64,000 nt of DNA from Choristoneura fumiferana (lineage: Eukaryota > Arthropoda > Insecta > Lepidoptera > Tortricidae). Below are positions 1 to 10,486 of the stretch, one piece after another (position 1 is the first letter of the stretch; the number at the start of each line of letters is the position of its first letter). A model generated the notes under the pieces. That model was not told the origin of the DNA. It made no database searches and saw nothing but the letters and a program-made list of their open reading frames with translations. The stretch spans positions 830,673-894,672 of the forward strand of contig NC_133479.1 in NCBI RefSeq assembly GCF_025370935.1, written 5' to 3'. A program made the translations under genes and the position numbers.

Positions 1-199
1 TGGGCCCGCGTGGGAAATATTTTTCTGAAATATTTTATTGTTAACAATTTCCAATGCATTCGTCGAAATCTTCTTTCTATACAATACAATGATTCTTTAG
101 TGACACCAGCAGCAGCAGTACAGAAAATACATACAATAAAATGTACAAGGTTAGCTTAAGACGGCCTTATCGCTTCAGGCAACCTCCAACACACAACAC
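1..199. other. Window edge, mostly unique
   Basis: The first 16 bases read like the conserved GGGCCCGCGTGGGA piece of SINE family S3, cut by the window edge. The remainder is AT-rich with a short (CAG)n run near 108-118. No gene is seen. Confidence 0.35.
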
Positions 200-363
200 T
201 GCTGGGGGAGAAAAGTTCTCAAGACGAAGCGTTGGAAGGCCTTCCACTGGGTGGACTGAGGACATCGTGAGAGTTGCGGGCAAACGGTGGATGCAAGTGG
301 CGACTTCTAAAGGAGAGGACTTTGTTCAGCAGTGCACGTCTTCCGGCTGATGATGATGATGAC
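200..363 (+). mobile_element. RTE LINE 3' end, 5'-truncated
   Basis: The frame encodes the last ~50 residues of a lepidopteran RTE-type endonuclease/reverse transcriptase. SVGRPSTGWTEDIVRVAG is readable, followed by FVQQ and the terminal TSSG, with the stop at 348-350. A short (TGA)n tail follows, the usual 3' end of this family. The usual PTRW motif is STGW here, so the copy is diverged. The catalytic domains are absent, so it is dead. No target duplication is obvious. Confidence 0.85.
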
Positions 364-651
364 ACACAACACAACGAGAAAAATAGAAGGTAAGAAATAT
401 ATTTTCAGTAGGTGGTGCAATAGCAAACGTACAAAAAAAACTAAACAGACATCATACTTATTTAATATAAATAAACTAGTTAATTAATTATAGCACGCTT
501 ACCTGGTAGTTGAGAAATCTACCTTGAAGGGATGTATGAATCAAAAATTTAAAACTTTGCGGAATGCAATCAGCGCCGCCCATGGACAACCATAACATAA
601 GTTGAGTTACGGATGCGTTGCCAGTCCTTTGAGAAAAGATTAGTTTTGTTT
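364..651. other. Non-coding stretch with a LINE-like tail scrap
   Basis: Most of this is unique AT-rich DNA. Bases 572-625, reading CGCCGCCCATGGACA then GCGTTGCC, are a degraded minus-strand piece of the 3' domain that is better preserved at 55030-55262. Confidence 0.4.
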
Positions 652-850
652 TTAAACCCCGACGCAAAAAGAGGGGTGTTGCAAGTTTGCCCGCTCGTTA
701 ACGGGTGAACCGAACGCGGTTTTTTTTAATTTGAAATCAGGTTTTCTAGCAATGGTTCTTAGACATGTTTCATCAAAATTGGTTCAGCCGTTTTTGAGAT
801 ATTGTACTTTGAAGTGACAAAGTCGGGGGTTCTCCAACTTTTTGTTAATT
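652..850 (-). repeat. G2 interspersed repeat, partial
   Basis: The segment begins AACCCCGACGCAAAAAGAGG and ends with GACAAAGTCGGGGGTTCTCCAAC. It is the reverse of the fuller copy at 18034-18316. The GTCTGTCTGT-type segment is missing. No coding potential is seen, and the transposon class is unknown to me. Confidence 0.75.
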
Positions 851-930
851 ACTGAAGATCTCAAGTTGTACCGGTCCGGGCATCTGTGGATGCTGCAAGC
901 TGATTCCAAAGTTTCAACTTTGTGTGCCAA
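851..930 (-). repeat. Diverged LINE-like 3' domain
   Basis: Reads CTCAAGTTGTACCGGTCCGG and then GATTCCAAAGTTT. It aligns by eye with TCATATCGGTCCGGGAATAC and CATTCCAGAGTTTAAACC at 55180-55235, so both probably come from the same LINE-like 3' region. Confidence 0.4.
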
Positions 931-1577
931 CCCTATCTCTAAGTTTTCTCAGAATGAAGACTTACTGCCTTATAAGTTCTAGTTTTTTTTCTCACTCTAA
1001 TAACCGTGCGCGTTCGAGCGTACCCTGAAAGCCTGCATCCAGTGCCGGTTCAAAAATGCGCGAAAGTTAAATTTACTTTCAGCAACTCATATAATTTTAA
1101 TGAGTAATAAAAACGAAAGTGTGAATTTAAGTGGTTTTAGCAAAATATGAAAGGAGCTAAAAGAATGAGATCGAAGGATCGCGAAATTGTTATAAAAAAT
1201 GAGGGTTCAAGTTTTTGGGGTAAAACTGGGAATCCGGGCATAAAATGCGATGGTGGAGTTAATACTTAGGGATTGAAATTTTTATCCTAACTCCGGCCTA
1301 TAGGCACCGCGATAAGAGGGTTTTGGGGTTTAGGGTTGGTTCTCACGTAGGGCCAGGGATTAGGAATTTTACACCCCATTAAATTGCTTTGCAGGTGTAC
1401 CCCGATTTTCCTTCAGTGAAAATCTCATAGGTGACGATTTCTTCGCAGGTAGATATAGTCGCGGACAACAGCTAGTCACCTATAAAACTTCTGTATTTTT
1501 AAATGGCGTAGGCATTTTTGGAGCTTAATAGCGGTTACAGAGAGGATTGAGCTCATAGTTTAATTACTTGACCGGAT
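931..1577. other. Non-coding; SINE scrap and decayed Helitron end
   Basis: The region is largely unique. Bases 1330-1430 resemble a reversed S3 SINE (CATTAAATTGCTTTGCAGG and TCAGTGAAAATCTCATAGG). Bases 1440-1476 end TCGCGGACAACAGCTAGT, matching the 3' CTAG-T end of decayed Helitrons. No ORF of interest is present. Confidence 0.4.
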
Positions 1578-1690
1578 AAAGTCAAAATATCTTTATTAAA
1601 TTTAGGCTGTTATAATGTCAAAAAAAATCTACCACCGGTTCGGAAAAACCTCTGTTGAGAAGAATCCGGCAAGAAACTCAACGAGTTATA
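1578..1690 (-). mobile_element. L-TTTGAC LINE-like 3' end
   Basis: Contains AAAGTCAAAATATCTTTATT, ACCACCGGTTCGGAAAAACC and the end GGCAAGAAACTCAACGAG. Related pieces lie at 5255, 10364, 20630 and 63123. The (TTTGAC)n side is the 3' tail and the other side is a variable truncation point, as for 5'-truncated retroposons. The clade cannot be assigned from this tail alone. Confidence 0.7.
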
Positions 1691-1728
1691 TATGTAGGTA
1701 TATTTTTTTAGGAATGAAACTACTATAA

Positions 1729-1820
1729 AACTTGAGGTTCCGTGTTCGATCCCGATTCATTTGTTTGAATAACGACTGTTTGTTCTCGAGTCTTGGACGT
1801 TTAAAAATATATACATACTT
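1729..1820 (+). mobile_element. S2 SINE fragment
   Basis: GAGGTTCCGTGTTCGATCCC is a decayed B-box and T-arm region. It is followed by TTGTTCTCGAGTCTTGGACG and a TATATACATACTT stretch, in the same order as the fuller S2 SINE at 13895-14160. The A-box is missing. Confidence 0.65.
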
Positions 1821-2407
1821 ACTATTGTATGTTTTTTTTATAAATAAAAAAAAAATCAAGAATATAAACTTATAGAAAATACAATCATATACCTAAGAGC
1901 TAAATACTACTAAATAATAAATCTATGTATATGTTGTATAGAAGTCCATTCAATGACAAATATTTCCAAAACACTCGCCTATTCATTCACTATGTTCGAT
2001 TGTCCCCATTACCACCCAAACTTTTGATGCACTTCCTACGACTTAGTAACACAAGCACAAACTGCACACTGCAAAACAAACTTAACACGTGACGAATACA
2101 AAGAAAAACAACCCATATCCAACTAGAAATACAGTCTTTGTGACACGCATACGCTTTGTCGCTGCATGTTCGTACAGTTGCTTCAAAGTAAACTAATTTC
2201 TATTGCTACATACACAGAGTGAATGCGAAGTGCATACATAAGTATGCTGAGAATTCTCAGAGGTGCAGCATGCATTAGTGTCGGGAATGCTTGGAATGCG
2301 ACTCGCACTTGACTATTTTGTTAAAAGTTTTCTTGGAATGCTTCCTTGGCAACAAAAATATTGGAAATTGTAGTATGGAGAGTTATTTATGCTTTTATAT
2401 TTATCTA
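1821..2407. other. Unique AT-rich non-coding DNA
   Basis: I see no repeat family, RNA or convincing ORF here. Confidence 0.5.
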
Positions 2408-3215
2408 TCCATCCTTGCTAATATTAAAAGTGTGAAAGTAACTCTGTGACAGCCTTATTCATAAAAAGTTAGAGCCCCCTTGAAGGCTCCTTGAAGGCCC
2501 GATGCTAAAAAACATCATTCATAAACGTCTGTTAGCGCTAATCAGTCGATCAAGGCTCTGCTAAGGTTAGAGGACCGTAGATCCTCCTTTATCTCCCTGC
2601 TAAGTCACAAGTTTTGACCAACCGAAGATATTTTTAGTGAAGGGAGGGAAACGCAAAGAACAAAAAACAGGAATTTGTATTTAAAATCCTCTAAATAAGG
2701 TATTTAGTACTGCTACTTTACTAACAATAAATATGAAAAAAAAAATAGGATGATTTAACATAATTACGGGTTTTTGCACTTAGGTACAACATAAACATGC
2801 GGATCAGAAATGGCGGGAAAACAAACAACTCGCTTTTTATTTTTTTTCCTGCTGATTTGCTGCCACCGCTGTCAATTTTTTTTTTTAATTATCGATGAGA
2901 CCATTTTTTGTCTTTGATTTGTCCAGATGGCCAACATAACGCGTCTAATCCGTCTATCAGCAGGTCAACAACTAGCAGACTGCTAGCAAGCGTTTATGAA
3001 GTTGGGCCTCCGGATCTCCCACTCCCCGTACGAAACACAGTAGCAAAACTACTATTTCACGCCGGTATTCTATGGGAGTGTGGTGCTAATCCGGTCGAGC
3101 CTGCCCATTCGTACTGCATCCAGCAAGTGGTTACAGTGAGGCTGTACCACATGAAAATCCCGTAAAATAGCGATAAAAGAGTTTTTCGCAGCCCCAGTCG
3201 CGAGCAACAGCTGGT
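2408..3215 (+). mobile_element. Decayed Helitron-like region
   Basis: The left edge TCCATCCTTGCTAATATTA resembles the Helitron start TCCATACTAATATTATAA seen complete (on the other strand) at 28106-28313. The right edge CCAGTCGCGAGCAACAGCTGG ends in CTGG before T, fitting the CTRR-T rule. The interior includes a block at 2449-2590 (TTATTCATAAAAAGTTAGAG) and a GC-richer block at 2990-3170 that keeps an 85-codon frame with no family I recognise. Whether both ends belong to one element is an inference. Confidence 0.4.
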
Positions 3216-4279
3216 TAAATGCTAAAGTTTGCTAAGTACTTGTTATTCCGACTTTCCCACGGGATCGGTATGTATAATGGAAGAAACTGATGCCTACCAG
3301 AGTGGAACCATTTCGCTGCAAATGTCATGTTGATATTACAGACATCTTCTAAACAAATGATTGTGAAAAGTTACCTCGGCACACGATTCAGTTTCCGTAT
3401 GAATGCGAAATCCCGTAAACAACTAAACTTAATGGTTCACGAAGTTTTCGTTCACGGAACAGCTGTACTACATTCCACTCTACCTTGCCATAACACTTAA
3501 CCATCAAAAACGAATGTAACACAGCATTTTTACTAAAATTTATAATCCACAATGAAAATACAGACACTTTAACAGACTGACCTAAAAAACAAAGCGAAAT
3601 GAAAATTCGCCTTTGTTCACAATACATATTTGTTTCATGCGTCGCGACGGCCATTTTGTGTTCGCTCGCGCCATTTTGAAAATGCGCGGCAAAGTTCGAA
3701 GTACAATTTTTATGAGCGTTTTATACTGCTTAGAAAACAATTTTATACTGCTTAAGGTATCTCGAAAATTGAGGTAACGTAAAAGCTGGGTAAATTATTT
3801 AATCACTGGGAAAAACATCAGTAATAAAGTTAACATTCAGGATGACTTGCCAGCTTTTTGGTTCTTTGTAGTGGTGTCACGGACGTACCTGCAAAAACAA
3901 ATAAACATAGGTAAGACAGAATACTTTTGTTAGCCGACTTCAAAAATGAGAAGACTTTCAATTGGGATTATTGGTAATAGACTATAATATTTTTTTTAAT
4001 TTACAACTGTTATAGTAGATTTATTTATTTCCTTGTGAAAAAAATACATTATAAACACATGTCAGTTAATTATAAGAAATTCACAAAAGGATCGTCAAAT
4101 GTATATAAAAAATAAATCATGTTACAATAAATGATCAGCCAAAAATAAAAATTCAAGTTACAAAGTCAAATTACAGTTAACTTCAATAATAATAATTTAA
4201 TAATTAAAGGTAATTGTGTTATGTAACCTATCTGCTTTCCACAATAAAGAAAATAATAATACAATGGTTAACGCAAGAA
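3216..4279. other. Non-coding DNA with a short local duplication
   Basis: The only structure seen is TTTTATACTGCTTA repeated at about 3719 and 3742. The 88-codon minus-strand frame at 3388-3654 does not resemble a known protein. Confidence 0.4.
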
Positions 4280-4304
4280 ATGCCGCGGGCACAAGCTAGT
4301 GAAA
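4280..4304 (+). mobile_element. Orphan Helitron 3' end
   Basis: AATGCCGCGGGCACAAGCTAGT has the GC segment followed by CTAG and a host T, as in the complete Helitrons of this window. The body is not recognisable. It could alternatively be the 3' end of the element that starts at 2408. Confidence 0.45.
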
Positions 4305-5205
4305 TATAATTCTACAGAAATGGTTCAGTTCTATAGCGGGTCACCAATTCACCATTAAATTTTTTCGATTAGTACTATTTGCTGAATAAAACCTTAAATT
4401 CCAGCACAGATAGTCCACTCAGCCGAGTGAACGCCCCATATCTCGCCGTGATCGCGCATTACCGGAATCCGGTAAATCTCCCGGAATCCGATTAACCGGT
4501 AAAGTGGGCGTCAATAGCGCGCGATTACCGGACCCGGCGCCGTGCACAAAGTATTGTAATTACAGCGAATGCAATATGCTGCATAAACACCGGTGCGTAT
4601 TTGTGATCGTGCATAAAGATCTTGCTCAAAGCAATTTTTTTATTTTGTTTGATTAAATAAAATAAATTTGCTAAAGGACGAGCTTCCGATATTTCTACGA
4701 AGTTTCGGTGGAGTCTTCCAGTGATCGTGATGCATGCAAATGGGTCGAAATATTAGGAGCTTGTATTATGGTCCACATCGCATAGCAAATGTGTCTAATT
4801 GTGTTTTATTGCAAGTAAGTAACAGCAAAAAACAGTAGTGTTACAATAATCTTCAATCAACAAAAATAAAACACCAAGCTTTTTCTCAGCAAAAAAATTT
4901 CAACTATTACAAAACTACATCTCCAGGTAAAGTTAGAGCCCGAAGCTAAGGCGATTCACAATGGGCATCGATCGTTTATTTCGTCCAACCGGACTATCTG
5001 TGGCAACAACGTTTGTGCTGTTTTGCACGGATTGTTTCGCAGACTAATTTGCCAGAAAACGAGGATTCGTGCAGAGTGAACAATTTGGAACAATTTAATG
5101 CTGGAGTTAAGAGTCCTACATACTACTAGAATTAGCGAATACTATGAAAACGGCCGAAGAGGCGACTGCCGGTCGTCGGTCGGACAGACCCTCGAAATAA
5201 ATATA
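4305..5205. other. Non-coding; CpG-rich patch
   Basis: Bases 4400-4545 are CpG-rich with repeated short palindromes (CCGGAATCCGGTAAA, CCGGAATCCG, ACCGGTAAAG). Around 4926-5060 a second richer patch contains ATGGGCATCGATCG and a 28-codon frame without support. Neither is a gene I can defend. Confidence 0.4.
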
Positions 5206-5588
5206 ATGACCCGGATAACTCACGTCTTAAATCGAGTTTAGTTCGACATGTTTCAAAGTCAAAGTCAAAATATCTTTATTCAATTTAGGCTATAACAAGC
5301 CTTTATGAATGTCAAAAAAAATCTACCACTTTCGGGCTAATCCGTAGCCCTTCGTCTTTGGAGCAACGCGACTCAGCGGCTGCTGCAACACGCGCACCGC
5401 GCGCCGCCGCTCTGCTCGCGCGACTACACGACGAAACTGACACCGGCACACAACTACCCGCGTTTTCATCATCATTACAACTGTCAAATGTAGGGTAGCA
5501 CACAACACTAACAACATCGCTCTGTAAAGGTTCACACACACCGATGACGCAGCACGAGTATTTAACACCGTTTTCCAACTCGGAGGTA
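5206..5588 (-). mobile_element. M-a MITE copy 1, interrupted
   Basis: Begins with the TIR ATGACCCGGATAACTCACG and runs through ATCCGTAGCCCTTCG, ACGCGCACCGCGCGCCGCC and TCAAATGTAGGGTAGCAC to CCAACTCGGAGGT. It is the reverse complement of the complete copy at 8504-8846, and its outer right part is lost. It is split at 5255-5329 by an L-TTTGAC tail flanked by TTTC on both sides. The 94- and 81-codon frames over this segment are MITE sequence, not genes. Confidence 0.8.
5255..5329 (-). mobile_element. L-TTTGAC tail nested in M-a
   Basis: AAAGTCAAAGTCAAAATATC to AATCTACCAC is the family tail. TTTC lies immediately before (5251-5254) and after (5330-5333), and joining the flanks restores the M-a sequence seen at 8800-8815. 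The 75-bp insertion is a very short 5'-truncated copy. Confidence 0.75.
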
Positions 5589-5641
5589 CCGTCCAACCAC
5601 TATCCCGGTTGAAACACTCGAGCCAGCGTTACCAGGAAGTT

Positions 5642-5840
5642 GAAAGAAAGAAAGAAAATACCTACATTTATTCACAAGACAAGACACAACAATATTATTA
5701 GGTACAAATAAACAACACAAAGGTATGTGTCATTGCGGTTGTGAATCGGACACTGGCTCAGCATAATGCTGAAGCGTTAAAAAACACCCCAGCGCTGATT
5801 TTCAGCCAGCACCGACGGCAAGCCCCGGACCGTTATAAAG
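5642..5840 (-). mobile_element. L-CTTT LINE-like 3' end
   Basis: GAAAGAAAGAAAGAAAATACC at the left is the simple 3' tail read on the minus strand. TTCACAAGACAAGACACAAC and GGTATGTGTCATTGCGG follow. The same unit appears on the plus strand at 9962-10068, which supports a mobile origin. The GC-richer part at 5750-5835 has no readable reverse-transcriptase motif. Confidence 0.65.
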
Positions 5841-6249
5841 ACAAGAAAGTAGAATGGTAGGTATCGATATTTCAAAAACTATTAATATTATTATTGGAAA
5901 ATCGATAGACCTAACTAAAGAGAGTGTCATTATTCACTCTGGGTTCAAATTTCGTGTTTATGCGTTGCATAATAATGCAGTTTATACGAAGCTCAAGAAA
6001 AGGATTCACGGAAAAATGATTTTCTTGTGATACGGTATTTTTAATGAAATATCAGTCGACCAAATCAAAGAACAATTACCGAGCTAAAATATTGTCTATG
6101 GAACTTTATTATTTAAACAACATTCAAGCAGAATGTAACCGACATAAAACCACGAGTTAGCCACTGGTTGGTTTATTACGCTATGACTAAAGTTGTATCC
6201 TTATATGTACTAAGTAAGACGCAGTATAAGTAATTCGTTCTTACTTACG
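5841..6249. other. Unique AT-rich non-coding DNA
   Basis: No repeat, RNA gene or ORF of note is visible. Confidence 0.5.
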
Positions 6250-6650
6250 TATCGAAAATACAAACTGAGACATGGATGCACAGAAAAACCAGAAAACGAG
6301 ACCAGCACTGGGAATCGAACCCAGGTCCTCAGCAATCCGTGCTGCGTGCTATAACCCCTACAACACTGCCGGACAGGAATCTAGACACGAATTTTTCCTA
6401 TGCATACATATCTCAGGTTGCTTATTTCTACTATTGCTAAGCAGCAGCACTAGCGACATCTATGTTTCGTCGACAGACGTCACATTCTTTCGGAACTAAC
6501 CGCTCACCCAGACAAGAGATGTCGCTACTAAGCAATCAAATTAACACACATCCATGTCTCAGTTTGTATTTTCGATATGGTTTCACGGGATACCCGTAAA
6601 AGTAACAAATTTGGAGTTGAAATAAAAAATACAAAAAGACTCCAAAAAAC
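6250..6650 (-). mobile_element. tRNA-like element with 29-bp inverted repeats
   Basis: Bases 6250-6278 (TATCGAAAATACAAACTGAG onward) and 6549-6577 are perfect 29-bp inverted repeats. Between them, on the minus strand, lies a tRNA-like module with GGGTTCGATTCCC as B-box and T-arm and a TAGCACGCAGCAC segment. A related element at 55320-55829 shares the order and also about 70 bases beyond the right inverted repeat (6578-6650), so the mobile unit probably extends to about 6650. It is best seen as a SINE/MITE-like element, not a functional tRNA gene. Confidence 0.7.
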
Positions 6651-7030
6651 CAATCATAACTTACTTACCTACGTATTCAGTGCCATTTTCTAAGTAATCT
6701 TGAAAAAAAAAACAATCTAGTTGAGAATAATTACTTATTCGCTTGTTCGCGAACTTCTCGTCGGTACAAAAAGGCATTGAATCGCTGTGTAAGAACTTTT
6801 TATATGAACAACTAACTTTTTAACATAAATATTTCATGACTTATTTACTGGAATTGAGACAAATTTCAATGTTGAATTATAAAATCATTCAGTTCCGAAT
6901 TCGATGCATTATTTATATGAAATTGCGAGAAGTTGGATAATAATAAGTTACTGAAGTTTGAATATTTACTTCAAACGTTTTACTTTACCTATTTTCAAAT
7001 GTTCGTTACATTTTATATTGATAGGAACTT
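6651..7030. other. Unique AT-rich non-coding DNA
   Basis: Nothing recognisable is seen. Confidence 0.5.
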
Positions 7031-7308
7031 GTGGTGGTAGGACCTTGTGCAAGGTCCGCCCGGATTGCTACAGCCATCTTGCTCGCTAATCCTGCCGTGA
7101 AGCAGTAGTGCTTGCACTGTTGTGTTTCGGCGTGGAGAGTAAGACAGCCGGTGAAATTACTGGCACTAGAGGTATCCCATCTTAGGCCTCTAGGTTGGCA
7201 ACGCATCTGCAATCCCCCTGGTGTTGCAGGTGTCTATGGGCGGTGGTAATCTCTTACCATCAGGTGACCCACTTGCTCGTTTGCCATCTAGTCGAATTAA
7301 AAAAAAAC
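7031..7308 (+). mobile_element. S1 SINE, near full length
   Basis: Carries GGACCTTGTGCAAGGTCCG (itself a perfect inverted repeat around GTGCA), TGAAGCAGTAGTGCTTGCAC, GTAAGACAGCCGGTGAAATT, TTGGCAACGCATCTGCAAT and CTTGCTCGTTTGCCATC, then an A-rich tail. Four further copies occur in the window, two of them inside the duplicated block. The frames over it (68, 66 and 60 codons) are repeat sequence. Confidence 0.85.
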
Positions 7309-7853
7309 TGAAAATCTCTTTAAATCCCATCCAGATAACTCGCAAAACGCAAAAGTGTAAAAGATAGGTGAAAAAGAACATACATATCAATCAAGTATGT
7401 TATTAACAAATAAATTGTAATAAATGTCTGCGAATGCATATTTCGAGCGAGATGAGACGTAGAAATGCGACGGCGACAGCGCACCGCCGTATTAATCTTC
7501 ATTTCTTTATATGAAATAAAGTAACGCTAGAGATACACGAGCGAGCTCAAACATCGTCGGAGATTGTGCATATTCACGTAACTATCATTGGATCTTCTCC
7601 TTAAATCTTTAAACTTAAGAGGTAGGTACGTTCTTTTCGGTGCCACGGTCTTCGGCCAGCTATTTGGCTTCCTGATACGTTAGAAGTCTTTATTCGGACT
7701 TACCTATAACCCAAACACTGGATAAACTATTGTTTTAATGTTTATTTGGATATATTTTGTGCTAGTTTAGTAGGTGCTATAGACGCAATTTGAGCTTGAG
7801 GTAATAAACCACATTAGTTCAATGTTATTGCCATTATTGACTGACGATATAGG
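7309..7853. other. Unique non-coding DNA
   Basis: AT-rich, with no recognised repeat and no convincing ORF. Confidence 0.5.
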
Positions 7854-8000
7854 TTAAGGTATACCGTAGGCGACAGGCTAGCAACCTGTCACTATTGTAC
7901 CGTTTTTGTCAAACATAAAACCTAAAATTGCTAAAAGTGGCTCCGAAGCCGTTTCGTGTGCTCTGCGTACCCCCTTTGGGAATACAGGCGTGTTGTTTGT
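7854..8000 (+). repeat. LINE-like 3' repeat, inverted partner of 12600
   Basis: TACCGTAGGCGACAGGCTAG, AAATTGCTAAAAGTGGCTCC and GGGAATACAGGCGTG form a block that recurs on the opposite strand at 12600-12750. It resembles the 3' region of a lepidopteran LINE, but no reverse-transcriptase sequence is attached. Confidence 0.6.
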
Positions 8001-8503
8001 GTATGTATTGCCATTATTTACAAGTCAACTTCAATGACTGACATTCATTTTTTTAATATAACAATTCAATCATGAGCACCCAGCTTAACATTTTAACTTT
8101 CTCGTTAGATCGCGAAACAGCAGCTGTATTGAGACAAACTGCTACGCACATTGTGATATGTAGAGATACCAGCAACTTGCTTTCATTACGCTTTTGTCTT
8201 TCGGTATGATATTAAATTATTCATGAAAGGGTTAGAATCTGAACGCGGTTTTTTGCGAAACACACGAGTCTTAAAATTACATTTCATCCCTTCAATAGTC
8301 AATGTTTGATATTTTGCATAGTTTTCGGGGAGATTTATGTAAAGTGTTATACCTTCTACTGTTCCTAGTTGTGTAAAGAAAAATGGTTTCTAAACAGCGA
8401 CCAAATTTTGGTATGTAGGTATGTGTGTTTTTACTGTCAAATACAAGCAAGAAGTAGAATTAAATTTTGAACATGAAACTACCGTGAGACTCACTCATAT
8501 TAA
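8001..8503. other. Unique non-coding DNA
   Basis: No repeat family or gene is recognised. The long frame that starts at 8421 owes its length to the MITE that follows. Confidence 0.45.
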
Positions 8504-8846
8504 ATATATTGACCCGGATAACTCACGTCTTAAATTTCTTAGCCCGTCATGTTTCCGACCTCCGAGTTGGAAAACGGTGTTAAATACTCGTGCTGCATCA
8601 TCGGTGAGTGTAAATGTACCTTTGCAGAGCGATGTAGTTAGTGTTGTGTGCTACCCTACATTTGACAGTTGTAATGAAAATGAAGATGAAAACGCGGGTA
8701 GTTGTGCGAGCAGAGCGGCGGCGCGCAGTGCGCGTGTTGCAGCAGCCGCCGAGTCGCGTTGCCCCTAAGAGGTAGTGCTACGGATTAGCCCGAAACATGT
8801 CGGGCTAAACTCAATTTAAGACGTGAGTTGTCCGGGTCAATTATAT
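8504..8846 (+). mobile_element. M-a MITE copy 2, complete
   Basis: TIRs are ATTGACCCGGATAACTCACG at the left and its complement ending CCGGGTCAAT at the right, and pairing continues a few bases outward. TTAA stands at 8500-8503 and 8847-8850, compatible with a piggyBac-type target duplication, although the local AT-richness weakens this. The 115-codon frame through it has low-complexity Ala/Arg runs from the GCGGCGGCGCGC core and is not a gene. Confidence 0.8.
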
Positions 8847-9834
8847 TTAATGATAACACAAGGGACAGCATAAGTTCACTCGTATCTAACTAAACGACTA
8901 TTAAATACATATTATTATATTTTTAACCGCCTATATTAATGTGTCCAACTTAATTGACTGTGTGTGTGTTCACTTAATTTAATTTAGTTACTGAACGACG
9001 AAACATTTACATTGATCAAAGAGCACACGAATGCTTACCAAATAAACGTACAAATATTAACCTGCAGTTACAGTAACTGTTCTGTCAGTTAATTAAACTC
9101 ATGAAAACGAACGGCCGCCATCGCCGCTAACAACCACACGGACAATTCAATCTACCGTTCGCATAATTAAAAACTAGTTATAACCTATACCTATCGATAT
9201 ACAGGAATTGGCCTCGCTGTTTGAGCCTAATTATAACGCCTACCAAAATCACTGATTCAGACTCATTTCGCTAAACTTCACTTCAATGCTGACTGGCAAC
9301 GACAAAAAAAAAGCACAAGCTTTGATAAAAGAGTAATGTACGCAGCGGCCGTTGATAAGTGCATTGAAAATGTACATAGATGAAGGCTTGTTGTGGGAGT
9401 ATTGTTTGCAATCAATGTTTATATTACAGGGCATTGACCGCGTGGGTAGTTCAGTATGTTTATGCTACGCCTAGTTTTAAAGTTGCTACAAAGCAATGAT
9501 GTGTGAAATTTGGCTATTCAAATAGTGAGACAATGGAGGCTGGGTTTGAACATGTTTAAAAAGTATGCAAGAGTGCGTGAGAAATTAAATAATAAACTAT
9601 AAAAGAAAATATCTGCGAAGGCTTTCATTAACAAAATGTTCACTAAATAAGTTTATAAAATGTATTTCAAAAGCATTTTGCGTCCAGTAAAAAAATGCGT
9701 TTGCATGGCTTTTTGCCTTTGCCTTTATCTTTGAAATAAAAGAAAAACCATTTTAAAATACTAGAAATTTCGAGGCGCAGTTTATTCACAATGACATCAT
9801 GACGTTACTGTTTTTAACTACGCAAAACTTACGC
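8847..9834. other. Unique non-coding DNA
   Basis: No repeat family, tRNA or convincing ORF is seen. A TGTGTGTGTG run lies near 8960. Confidence 0.5.
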
Positions 9835-10130
9835 AAAATGAAGGGTTATAACTTTGTCGCTGATGTCTCAGTCTATCTGTCTATCTGTTTGTCTGTGGCG
9901 GTTTTTTTTTAAGTGAAATCAAATTTTCTTTCGGTAGTTCTTAGCTGTTTCAAAAAAATCGTTTCACAACCGCAGTGACACATACTTTCCTACGTGTCGT
10001 TTATTTGTACTTAATACTATTGTTGTGTCTTGTGTTGTGAATAATTGTATTTTCTTTCTTTCTTTTTCAGCCAATTTTAGATATTGAAGTTTAAAATGAT
10101 AATGTCAGGGATTGTCCAACTTTTTAACTG
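9835..10130 (-). repeat. G2 repeat interrupted by an L-CTTT insertion
   Basis: GTCTATCTGTCTATCTGTTTG and GCGGTTTTTTTTTAAGTGAAA up to 9961, then CCAATTTTAGATATTGAAG from 10070, are the two halves of a reversed G2 repeat. Insertion of the L-CTTT unit at 9962-10068 explains the break in the conserved TCGGTTCAGCCGTTTTTGAG segment. Confidence 0.65.
9962..10068 (+). mobile_element. L-CTTT LINE-like 3' end, nested in G2
   Basis: ACAACCGCAGTGACACATAC, TTGTGTCTTGTGTTGTGAAT and the terminal TTTCTTTCTTTCTTTTT match the complement of 5642-5740. The tail sits exactly at the resumption of G2 sequence. Confidence 0.65.
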
Positions 10131-10275
10131 AACGAAATTGGTTAGGTTATTTGCCTCTGCCTACAATCAATAAAATAATCCCAATCGACCTCAACATCAG
10201 AGTAAATAAATCCGCTATGATAGTAATCAAGCCATAAACAACAGATTTGCGTGCGCACTGACCACAGACAAAAAA

Positions 10276-10335
10276 ATGATGCAGAAAATGGTTTATTGCG
10301 CCGTTACTGGCCTAATGTTGGCACTACTGCAGCAA
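10276..10335 (+). CDS. Candidate signal-peptide first exon
   Basis: An ATG pair at 10276 and 10279 after an A-rich stretch opens a frame reading MMQKMVYCAVTGLMLALLQQ. A short polar start is followed by a hydrophobic run of ~13 residues (about 6-18), which is what a secretory signal peptide looks like. The frame meets GTAAGTG at 10336, a strong 5' splice site, in phase 0. TAAAATAA (10171-10178) and TCAGAG (10197-10202) could be a weak TATA and initiator. This layout is typical of small secreted insect proteins, but I cannot find a second exon, so this is only a candidate. A 10-bp inverted repeat (GACCACAGAC / GTCTGTGGTC) flanks it, so a small MITE is the main alternative. Confidence 0.25.
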
Positions 10336-10363
10336 GTAAGTGTTGAGTCTGTGGTCTGAAGAA

Positions 10364-10486
10364 GTCAAAGTCAAAATATCTTTATTCAATTTAGGCTATA
10401 ACAAGCACTTATGAATGTCAAAACAAAATCTACCACCGGTTCGGAAAAATCTCTGTTGAGAAGAATCCGGCAAGAAACTCAACGAG
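10364..10486 (-). mobile_element. L-TTTGAC LINE-like 3' end
   Basis: GTCAAAGTCAAAATATCTTT, ACCACCGGTTCGGAAAAAT and GGCAAGAAACTCAACGAG. It is the same unit as 1578-1690, with no visible coding part. Confidence 0.75.

Noticed and set aside
2908..3165. 85-codon plus frame as a host gene
   Set aside because: The segment lies within a Helitron-like remnant, has no upstream splice or start evidence, and shows no recognisable domain.
8421..8768. 115-codon plus frame with Ala/Arg-rich end
   Set aside because: It lies mostly inside the M-a MITE, whose inverted copy at 5206 gives similar spurious frames.
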